Part shown: positions 55,881 to 64,000 of the stretch, piece by piece
Layout of the letters: each line of letters begins with the position of its first letter
Position numbering within the stretch: position 1 is the first letter of the stretch
NCBI GenBank assembly: GCA_039090855.1
Contig: CM077022.1
Location: forward strand, 75,974,971 to 76,038,970
Direction: 5' to 3'
Length of the DNA stretch: 64,000 nucleotides
Source of the DNA: Macrothele yani
Taxonomy: Eukaryota; Arthropoda; Arachnida; Araneae; Macrothelidae
Made by a program: the position numbers and the translations under genes
Notes under the pieces: generated by a model
Database searches by the model: none
The model's input: only the letters and a program-made list of their open reading frames with translations
Told to the model about the DNA's origin: nothing

Positions 55881-56375
55881 GGACATGCCGTCATGAATTT
55901 CTGCCCTAAACAACTTTGTTTATTTTTTAACTCAACTCAGAGTTTGAAACATAACTTAACCATTACGTGCGAGTAATGCAATGTTTTTTTTTTTCCTTTT
56001 TTCAACAGTTATAGAACTCTTTTTTTTTTTTAAAGTTAGTTGCTGTCTGACAGTGCTGTGTAATGGTTGCCGTGAGAAGAATGGAAGGTTCCTGTGTTTT
56101 TGATGCATAACAAGATTTCTACTGTGAACTTTTATTCTATATAATCAGCATTCATTCTTCATTTACATTTAATGTAAATTATCCAAATGGATCTTGGACT
56201 GCTATATATAGATAAAAATTGAATTTACTATAGGTAAAACCTTTGATCTTTTCTTCATATTCTTGTGCGATTTGTCTTACTCAATTTTTATCACAAAGTG
56301 GAATGCTGTAGACTAAAATATTAGACCTGTTCTTTCAATAGTAAATGACTTTGAACCAGATGATGAAGCATTTAT
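55881..56375. other. Intron 5 sequence, no gene
   Basis: T-runs near 55985 and 56020; no coding signal. Confidence 0.5.
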
Positions 56376-56387
56376 TCAAATTGAGCA

Positions 56388-56604
56388 GCCGCCCGGTGGC
56401 GCAGTGGTCTAAGCGATGGCCTCTGATCATTCGTCCGAACGGGGTCCGGGTTCGAATCCCGGTGAGGCATGGATGTTGTGTTTGTCTTACGGCACTGGCT
56501 CTCTCCCTTCCCTGGAACCAGTGACCCTAAATTAGGGACGGGCGACTGCTTATAGCCCATTGAGTTGCTCACGGTGGTCATTAAACCTCCAATCAAACAA
56601 ACAA
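56388..56604 (+). mobile_element. tRNA-derived SINE with 12-bp target duplication
   Basis: Box A (TGGCGCAGTGGTCTAAGCG) and box B (GGTTCGAATCC) are both canonical, with the family body and an AATCAAACAAAC tail. TCAAATTGAGCA is duplicated at 56376-56387 and 56605-56616. It is a young copy, nearly identical to the next one. Confidence 0.93.
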
Positions 56605-56702
56605 TCAAATTGAGCAAAGTGTGTTCTCTCAGGAGAAAATAAAAGGAAATTTGGCATATATAAAGTTGTACCTCAGCTTTTTATCTTCCACTGAAGTGCT
56701 TA

Positions 56703-56926
56703 GAGCCGCCCCGGTGGCGCAGTGGTCTAAGTGAGGGCCTCTGATCATTCGTCCGAACGGGGTCCGGGTTCGAATCCCGGTGAGGCATGGATGTTGTGTT
56801 TGTCTTACGGCACTGGCTTTCTCCCTTCCCTGGAACCAGTGACCCTAAATTAGGGACGGGCGACTGCTTATAGCCCATTGAGTTGCTCACAGTGGTCGTT
56901 AAACCTCCAATTAAAAAAAAAAAAAA
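56703..56926 (+). mobile_element. tRNA-derived SINE with 9-bp target duplication
   Basis: Almost identical to the copy 300 bases upstream, with an A16 tail. AAGTGCTTA is duplicated at 56694-56702 and 56927-56935. Two same-strand copies this close show the family has been active recently. Confidence 0.93.
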
Positions 56927-56935
56927 AAGTGCTTA

Positions 56936-57377
56936 AAAAAACAAGGTATGGGCAGGTGGTTTCAACTTTGTACCCCCCTCCTCTTTTTAATAAACACTTG
57001 AGAGACCAGTAAATAAATGCCCCCCCCCTTTTTTTTTGTTTGGCATAAAAAAGGTGTCCTTTGAGTGTTCTTAAAGTTGTTTTGTTATTCCATAAATAAG
57101 TAGAGCACAAACCATGGTTCTTGTACTAACTGTTTTGTTGTATTTTTTCTCATTAAAACAAATGTATTTTTCATTATTTGTTACAGAAGTCTGTTGAAAA
57201 GTGTTGTACTGAAAATTGATATTCAGGAATTCATTGTCAGAATTCTGCCTGCATCTTAATTTACTAGCTGCCATATAAATTTACTGGTTCATGACTCATT
57301 TCATGTGTTACTGATTACATGAAAATTTAAATCATGTTTTGAAGCACAAGTTTAATGTTTGAATTTTTTATTTTCAG
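56936..57377. other. End of intron 5
   Basis: AT-rich with a C-run near 57021-57028. TATTTTCAG at the end is the exon 6 acceptor. Confidence 0.6.
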
Positions 57378-57502
57378 TTTGTTTTAAGGTCTTTGACCAA
57401 GACAGAGATGGTGTTCTGTCTGAAAAGGAAGTAAAACAAATGGTCAAAGCCCTGTTGTTAGTGAAGCATGAGAGCAGGTTTTTGACTGAAGTAGAACCCA
57501 TG
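57378..57502 (+). CDS. USP32: USP32-like, exon 6 of 6 seen (EF-hand)
   Basis: Two bases complete the codon split after RQK, giving RQKFCFKVFDQDRDGVLSEK and EVKQMVKALLLVKHESR, ending TEVEPM before GTAAGA. FDQDRDGVLSEKE is a canonical EF-hand loop with D, D, D and E at the coordinating positions, though the ninth position is S. It forms the second hand of the pair begun in exon 5. The family form FCFKVFDVDRDGVLSRVEL matches well. The exon ends in phase 0. No further exon was found before 64000. Confidence 0.95.
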
Positions 57503-58084
57503 GTAAGAAACTTGTTTGCTTTTAATATTAAGATTGTCATTTTTTCTTAAAACATCTTAAGAAATTACTGGAAAGCTATTATGTGCTTCATAGCATTAAA
57601 ATTGTATGAGTTCTTTTGTGAAGTGTGCAGTTGCATGTATGTTTTTGACAAGCCTGCCTTATGAACTTAGAACAGCTGAGCTGGATTTTCAGATATTTAC
57701 ATGCTCATGAAATTTCAGAACAATATCTTAATGCATAAAAAGTAGCCCCATTGATGAATTTACTCAAGAAGCCAACCTTACCTGATTAGTGTATGTAAAA
57801 GTTAACTAAAATTCAGTGCTAATTGACATTATTCGTTAAAAACAATATTTTCTCCATGTTTGGGTGTTCATGGTAGGTGGGAAAGGAAGTGCATTATTGT
57901 TAGTTTAGATTTACAAAGATGATTATGAACAATAAAAATGCTTTTAAACCATTTTATAAATTCATTAACAAATAATTGGTATTGAAAAATGTAATGTAGG
58001 TCATGACAAACACTTGTCTTTATTGGTAAAAATATTGTAGAATACATTCATTGTGGAGCTATTTCTGTTGGTCAGTAGGCCTGT
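57503..58084. other. Intron 6 sequence, nothing recognised
   Basis: GTAAGA donor, then AT-rich sequence up to the tandem repeat. Confidence 0.55.
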
Positions 58085-58329
58085 GTTTCATGCTTTTTTA
58101 CGCTTTCCAACCGTAGGTTGAAAAAGTGTATATGCTCCAGCTTTGTCTGTCCGTCTGTCCACACAATAACTCGTGTAAAAATGGTTCGATTTCGATGAAA
58201 TTTTAGTATGTGGTAGGGGACCACCTGGGGATGAACCCTATTGAAAATGGATGCAATGGAGTCAAAGGTCACGACATAGGAGTTGGATACATTCCATTGC
58301 TCTTATGCCTCGTAACTTGCGTAAATATA

Positions 58330-59589
58330 TTGGGTTGTCGGAAAAGTCATGACTTATTTTACCCTTTTTTTTTTTCTGAGGTCATTTATTGATAAAGAAC
58401 AAAAATCGATCAATGATATAATGCCCGTTTTGTTCGATAACCTTATGCCATCTTTCAGTGAGCTGCAGAATGCCTCGTTCATAGAAGAACCTGTCTTTCG
58501 TAGCGAAAAACTGTAAAAGGTGCTGATTTACAGCCTCATCTGAATTGAACGTTATACCACGCAAGGACTGTTGAAGAGAGCGAAACAAGTGGAAGTCTGA
58601 TGGTGCAAGGTCAGGCGAGTATGCTGCGTGTGGCAAAACATCCCACCCAAGCTCAAATAATTTTTGGCGGGTGATCAAACTTGTGTGTGGTCTCGCGTTG
58701 TCGTGATGGAACACAACACCTTTACGATGAACGAGCTCTGGACATTTCTAGATGATGAATTCGTTCAAACTGTCCAATTGCCGACAATACACATTTGAAT
58801 TGATTGTTTGTTTCCGTGGTAGGAGCTCGAAAAACACAACTTTAAGATACCACCACACTGAGACCAGAACCTTCCGCTGATGAATGTCTGCTTTGGATGT
58901 CGTTTGAGGCAGAGCAGCACGTCGGGACCAAAACCGTTTGCTCAGCACATTGTTGTACACAGTCCACTTTTCGTCACCAGTTATCAGTCGCCTCAAAAAA
59001 GGATCGTTTTCCTCACTTTTAACGAGCATATCGCAGATGTTTATACGCGCCATCAATTGAGCTTCTTTGAGTTCATGAGGAACCCACACATCGAGCTTGC
59101 TTAAGTATCCCAGCTTGTTCAGGTGGTCGTGAACGGTTGAATGATGGATGCGCAATGTGTCTGCAATCTCTCGTTTCATGTAGCATGTGTTTGACTCTAT
59201 CAATGCGCCTTGATTTGGTAGTCATCAATCTCGGTGGGCCTCCCGGACCGAAGAGAATTGTTGAGGTCAAAATAACCAGCACAGAATTTTGCGAACCACC
59301 GCTGGCACTGACGTTCTTGTAGAGCATTATCACTGTACACTTTACGCAACTTTTCACAAGCTTGACGCACGTTCTTCCCTTTACGGAAATAAAACAGTAA
59401 AACATGGTGAAAATGCACAGTTTGATGTCAAATCTCCGCAAATCAACCAAATTGCTTACTATTCCTTTTAGACTGCAGCTAGAACTGGCACCTGTCGATT
59501 GCCATAGCGATAACAGAGCTGCGCATGCCTCTAGTACTTCCAAAACCGCCCAACCACTACGTCATGACTTTTCCGACAACGCAACCCAA
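58330..59589 (-). mobile_element. Mariner DNA transposon, 1260 bp
   Basis: The ends are TTGGGTTGTCGGAAAAGTCA on the left and the inverse of TTGGGTTGCGTTGTCGG on the right, so the left end lacks GCGTT. TA flanks at 58328-58329 and 59590-59591. Removing the element restores the 147-bp repeat register. Length and ends fit the mariner family. Confidence 0.93.
58382..59430 (-). pseudogene. Mariner DD34D transposase, broken
   Basis: The N-terminal helix-turn-helix part is at 59200-59418 (GKNVRQACEKLRKVYSDNAL, CQRWFAKFCAGYFDL, RSGRPTEID). A frameshift near 59205 leads into 58748-59203 (REIADTLRIHHSTVHDHLNK, WVPHELKE, LITGDEKWTVYNN with the first aspartate). A TAG near 58750 interrupts the frame before FHHDNARPHTS, which holds the second aspartate. 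SPDLAPSDFHLF holds the third, 34 residues on. All three catalytic residues remain. Two lesions make it inactive. Confidence 0.9.
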
Positions 59590-60180
59590 TAGTTTGATTT
59601 CAATGAAATTTTAGTACGTGGTAGGGGACCACCTGGGGACGAACCTTATTGAAAATGAGTTAAGTGGGGTCTCAAAGGTCAGGACATAAAAGCGGGATGC
59701 ATTCCATTGCCCTTATGCGTCATAACTTGCATAAAAATAGTTCGATTTCGATGAAATATTAGTATGTGGTAGGGGACCACCTGGGGACGAATCCTATTGA
59801 AAATGGACGAAATAAGGTCAAAGATCACGGCATAGGAGCGAGATCCATTCCATTGCCCTTGTGCATCATAACTTGCATAAATATAGTTTGATTTCTATGA
59901 AATTTTAGTATGTCTTAGGTGACCACCTGGGGACGAACCCTATTGAAAATGGGTTAAGTATGGTCAAAGGTCAGGACATAAGATCGGGATCCATTCCATC
60001 GCCCTTATGCGTCGTAACTTACGTAAAAATGGTTCGATTGAGACAAAACTTTATCATGTTGTTCCGGAAGTATACTTTACTGGTTCTGTTGAATATCACT
60101 GAATTAGGGTCAAAGATCAGGACACAGGAGCAAGATTTGTTTTACAGCCATCATCATCATAACTTGAGTAATGATTTCCA

Positions 60181-60394
60181 GTATGTTGGAAAGCGTATCA
60201 TAATCAATGCATTGCATGCTTTTACTAACTTGTTTTTTTTTTTTATTTGGTGGGAGTTTGGGTTGAACATAAATCCAAAACATTGTAATAGTTTTAAGCT
60301 ACAAATGCTGACTTGGTTGTTCTAATGATTGGAAAGCTACTTTTTAAAAGTAGCTAACTACATTCTTGAAAAATTAGCTCACTACATTCTTGCC
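60181..60394. other. Short spacer before the last LINE
   Basis: T-run at 60232-60244; nothing else seen. Confidence 0.45.
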
Positions 60395-61186
60395 CCACAC
60401 GGGGATAACTGGTTTTGCAGTTATTTGGGGAGTGGCGCCCCTCGGCCCGAGCTGACCTTGTGATGGATTATCGTTTCCTTTCGTCTTGGTATGATTGTTA
60501 CCGAATAGACAGCTGTTTATCTAGCTGATAGGGAGTAGCGACCCTACAGCCCAAGCCGACAGTACTATGATGTTTTCCTATTTTTATGTTTTTTGTTGTT
60601 CTCTTGGCACGCACCCGCCTCAGTTGTAGGTTGCTGAGGTTGTGATTATGCGCCAGCTCCGAATTTTAGTTCCTCGTTTTTCTTTCGTCACTTTTCCATT
60701 TTAAGTTCCCTTTGTTTTTCCGAGCTGGTTAGCTAGACCTACCTGCACATTTGCAGTGTGCGGTGACCTGTAAGGTGGAAAAGGGGATGCTGGAGGCTGA
60801 GGTTTCTAGAGACCAGGGTGTTGTTGTCGTCGCCAGTTAGCTACACTCCTCTTTGCCCCCTGCTTCACCCTAAATGGGTGGCTAGGAACTAACCCACTCC
60901 TAGTCAATGAGGTATGTGGCCAAGTGGAGTCCAGACATCTAATGGCTTGTCGTTTCGTATGGCAGGGTGAGTTTGGGGATAGTGTGGGTATGCCAAAGGG
61001 GTGTTACCAAGACACGGGAAAGTTGCTGTGCTCGCCGAGCGCATGTCTGCCCTATCAACTTACTATATCCGCTGCTCAACCCTAAAGCCGTCTCCTGCGT
61101 CCATTTGGGCTTGCGGACCTCCGGCTCTCCCCTGTTGGGCTCGGTGGTGGGCAGGGAAGTCGCCGGACAAATTTTTATTTTTCTCT

Positions 61187-62235
61187 ATGGATGGAAATAA
61201 TGTTTCTCAAGATCCTACAGTCAAATGAGGTATTGAGGAAGGCTCATCCCCTTCTGCCAAAAAGCATGTCTCCGATTCTTCGAATGCTCGTTTCTTCTTT
61301 GTGCACTCATTGGACCCTTCAAAGCCTTTGAGTGCCAAAAGTGCAATTTGGATCAATAAAGCACTTCAATCCATTACAAGCTCTCCTGAGAGCGTAAAGA
61401 AACTCCAGTCTGGAGATCTTCTTGTAGAGATGTCCACTGTGGCCTACAGTTCCACACTTCTTAACACTACCATGCTGCTTGAGAGACTGGTCAAAATAAC
61501 CCCACATGGATACCCAAATACATCTCGAGGTGTTGTCTCCTCTTGGGACCTCATTAAGTGTACCAAGGATGAACTTCTTGAACTGAGAGTCAACACATTA
61601 CGGGTGTGCGGCATATTTTTTTTAGGTGGAATGGGCAGTCTGTCCCATCCGACAACATCATTTTTAACATTTGACAGCCCTTCCCTGCCTACGTCCATCA
61701 AGGCAGGGCATCTTCGCCTTGAGGTACGACCGTACATCCCTAACCCTTTGAAATGTGTTAGGTGTTAGTCGTATGGCCATTCTCAGCAGTCTTGCAGGAG
61801 CACTCCTAGGTGTGGACGCTGTGGTGCCACAGACCATTTACCAGACTGTGTGGCTGAGGCCGAGTTTTGTGTGAATTGCTGGGGTTCACACTCAGCTTCA
61901 GCCAAAGATTGTCCCAAATGGATGGAGGAGAAAGAAATTCAAAGGCTGAAAATCTTTGAGAATATTTCCTATCCTGAGGTCAGAAGGAAGGTGGTTCCTG
62001 TTTCATCTGCTCGGCGATCATATGCATCAGTGGTGGTTCCCAAGTCTACAGTTTCCATTCAAATTGACAGTCAGATCCCCCCATAAATGTCCTTACAAGC
62101 TGGATGATATCATTGCAGCTGGGCTGGAGGCACTCCAGTCTCTAGATAGGGGTCTGAAAGCGGCACCCACCACTTCGCCGAAGCATACTCACCCCACCAC
62201 CAGCAAGGGAACTCAGGCCATTTCTTCTTCCTAGA
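61187..62235 (+). pseudogene. LINE ORF1 (gag-like, zinc knuckles), broken
   Basis: ORF1 proteins bind the LINE RNA. The start MDGNNVSQDPTVK is stopped by TGA at 61226-61228, with the same frame open again to 61768 (FVHSLDPSKPLSAKSAIWIN, LEVRPYIPNPLKCVRC). A TAG at 61766-61768 falls inside the first zinc knuckle (CVRC-stop-SYGHSQQSC). Two more knuckles follow: CGRCGATDHLPDC and CVNCWGSHSASAKDC, then PKWMEEKEIQRLK. The PYIPNPLKC...YGH pattern is typical of I/Jockey-group gag proteins. A frameshift near 62080 precedes the serine/threonine-rich tail. Confidence 0.85.
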
Positions 62236-62484
62236 ACACCAAAGCCAAGGAGAAGAAGAGCGTTTCTTCTCCAAAATTTCAGCCACCTACTCAATGCCGA
62301 GCGCATCCCGTGAAGACACTTGGGACAAAGCATACTCCCATCTTGGCCCCTGATCACACGCCCCCAAATCTGGGGGACCACTCGTCAAAGGATATGGACG
62401 CTGACCTCATTTGAGCTGTCAGTATAGTTAATTTTATTTCCTTTTTCATCTCACTTTTAACCTGGACTCGATCGTTCAGTGGAA

Positions 62485-64000
62485 CTGCTGAGGTTTTTGG
62501 ACGAGTTTTGACAACCTGAAAAGTCTGCTTTCGTTGTACTCTCCGGTGTGCCTTTGTCTACAGGAGACAAAACTTAAACCACCAGACCTGCTTTCAGTTC
62601 GAGGCTACAGTGCATTTCAGACAGATAACGTGTCAGGAGATGTAGCCTGTGGGGGAGTCGCTATTCTTGTCCCTCACAGGGTTCCAGTCTCTTTCGTTGC
62701 AGTATCCACAACTGTGCAGGCTGTGGATGTTCGTATTTCTGTGCCTGTGCCTCTTACTGTCTGAAGTATCTCTCTGCCGCCGGATGAGGATGTCAGCATC
62801 TCTGTGCTGGAGAGCTTGGTTGATCAGCTGCCTTCACCTTTCCTTCTACTGGGTGACTTCAATGCCCATCATCCTTTGTGGGGTAGTGTCAGCATCAGTA
62901 CGAGGGGCCGTCGAATCGAGTCTCTTTTGTCCTCAACCTCTTTGTGCCTTTTTAACACCGGTGCTGACACTTACTTGCACGAGCCCACAAGATCTTTCAG
63001 TGCGATCAATCTGAGCTTGGGATCACCATAAATTATTGCTGATTGGTCGCAGACGGTGTGTAACAACCTCCACGGGTGCGACCATTTTCCAATTGTGCTC
63101 TTGCATTCTGTAAGTTTGCCATCTTCTGCCGCCCGCCCTCCTCGATGGAGGATGGATCGTGCCAGATGGGGAGGTCTTCACACCATCTGCAGTGATAGCT
63201 TCTACCATGGTGACCCAAGAGTCAATTGACGCAGCTGTTCTCGATGTCACGAATTGCATTATTCAGGCGGCTGATCTTTCTATACCAAAAACATTTACGG
63301 CGCGCCGGAGAAGTCCAAAGCCTTGGTGGACCCCTGAATGCACAGTGTCTAGGAGAGCTCAACATAAGGCTTGGTCTACGTTTCGGCATTATCCAACCGA
63401 TGCCAATCTCGTTGCATTTAAATGAGCAAAATCCTATGCCCGGTTGGTGCGTCGACGTAGCATGTAGGAGTCTTGGATTCAGAATGTTTCGTCTCTCACT
63501 TCACGTGCCAGTTTGAAAAGTCTGTGGGACAAGATTCGTAAGATCCGGGGTAACTACAGCTCATACCAGATTTCCATTCTTGAGAGTAACTGCTGCACAT
63601 ATGCTGAAGTCGGGGAGATTGCGGATTGTTTGGGGAAGGCGTTTGCCTCCGTGTCGAGTGATCTGGTTTATCCTTCCTCCTTTCAGAAGATTAAATCCAC
63701 TGCTGAACGCCAGAGGATCTCCTTTGGGCCTTTTCATAACACCGACTATAACTCCCCCTTCAGCATGGTTGAACTACAGGTGGCTCTGCATCGGTCCGGC
63801 GCTACATCTGTCTGTCCCGATGGCATCCGCTATGACATGTTCCGTCATCCTTCGCAGTCGTCTCTCGAGAATCTTTTAGTCCTGTACAATCACATTTGGT
63901 TGGAGCACAGTTTCCCGGAATCTTGGCAAAAAGCTTTCGTTCTGCCTTTTCCCAAGCCTGGAGAGGATCCTAAGTCTCCCTCTAGTTATTGTCCAATTGC
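62485..64000 (+). pseudogene. LINE ORF2 (endonuclease and start of RT), broken
   Basis: The endonuclease reads LYSPVCLCLQETKLKPPDLL, GGVAILVPHRVPV, then a TGA near 62762. LPSPFLLLGDFNAHHPLWGS and RGRRIESLLSSTSLCLFNTG follow, and another frame break falls after INLSLGSP near 63030. Downstream readings continue through PWWTPEC and SFQKIKSTAERQ. They end with the first RT block, FPESWQKAFVLPFPKPGEDP then SSYCPIA at the window edge. The catalytic RT motif is not in the window. At least three lesions are visible. Confidence 0.83.

Larger units (their letters stand above)
58085..60180. repeat. ~147-bp tandem repeat, about five units
   Basis: Units containing TAGGGGACCACCTGGGGA, CCTATTGAAAATGG and GGTCAAAGGTCA start their common phrase at about 58213, 59621, 59769 and 59915, with a degraded fifth unit near 60050. 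Spacing is 146-148 bases once the 1260-bp mariner at 58330-59589 is removed. The left flank (CTTTGTCTGTCCGTCTGTCC) also has a diverged relative at 36790-36970. Function unknown. Confidence 0.85.
60395..64000 (+). mobile_element. I/Jockey-like LINE, cut by the window end
   Basis: A GC-richer 5' leader begins near 60395, followed by a gag-like ORF1 with zinc knuckles and an ORF2 with endonuclease and the start of a reverse transcriptase. The two-ORF layout and the zinc-knuckle ORF1 separate it from the two RTE-like LINEs. The 3' part lies beyond the window. Confidence 0.85.

Noticed and set aside
56372..56890. Minus-strand ORFs at 56372-56617 and 56681-56890 as paralogous genes
   Set aside because: They are antisense readings of two tRNA-derived SINE copies; their similarity to each other is due to the repeat.

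Overview
This is eukaryotic nuclear DNA: AT-rich, dominated by introns and transposons. Short coding pieces have intron/exon borders (pyrimidine-rich acceptor plus AG, GT donors). I find one host gene. Six plus-strand exons (6692-6797, 11288-11409, 18053-18212, 26856-26987, 31447-31554, 57378-57502) join with matching phases into 251 uninterrupted codons. Their translation matches the N-terminal EF-hand region of ubiquitin-specific protease 32 (USP32). The gene runs off both ends of the annotated span, and its USP catalytic domain is not seen here. The mix of RTE-, I/Jockey-, Penelope-, Tc1/mariner-, pogo/Tigger-, hAT- and Helitron-type elements suggests an arthropod, perhaps a chelicerate. 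That placement is inference and weak.

Layout. 1-6.7 kb: an RTE scrap, a possible TIR element, a nearly intact Tc1 element and a 535-bp inverted unit carrying hammerhead-ribozyme-like motifs. 6.7-18.2 kb: exons 1-3 with two decayed RTE-like LINEs between them. 18.2-31.6 kb: hairpins, a minisatellite, tRNA-like sequence, two tRNA-derived SINE copies, another hammerhead-bearing inverted unit and a 122-bp-arm palindrome just upstream of exon 5. 31.6-57.4 kb: one 25.8-kb intron packed with nested transposons. 57.4-64 kb: exon 6, a 147-bp tandem repeat split by a mariner, and an I/Jockey-like LINE cut by the window end.

The most striking pattern is three large inverted pairs of Penelope-like elements (PLEs) at 32.4-40.4, 44.8-47.6 and 49.4-54.3 kb. 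In each pair a minus copy lies left of a plus copy, 5' ends facing. Each pair is bounded by one 11-13 bp direct repeat. Two of the pairs visibly split other transposons (a Tigger and a Helitron) whose reading frames resume across the junction. So each pair behaves as one insertion, not two neighbouring ones. The outer, 3' portion of every copy carries a hammerhead-like motif: CTGANGA, one extra base, helix II, GAAA (or a mutated form), then a short stem III. A solo inverted unit at 4.9 kb shows the same motif and a 12-bp duplication. A tRNA-half palindrome at 31.1 kb shows the same fold-back layout and a 14-bp duplication. The window is best read as a USP32-like gene whose introns record successive insertions, many of them fold-back.
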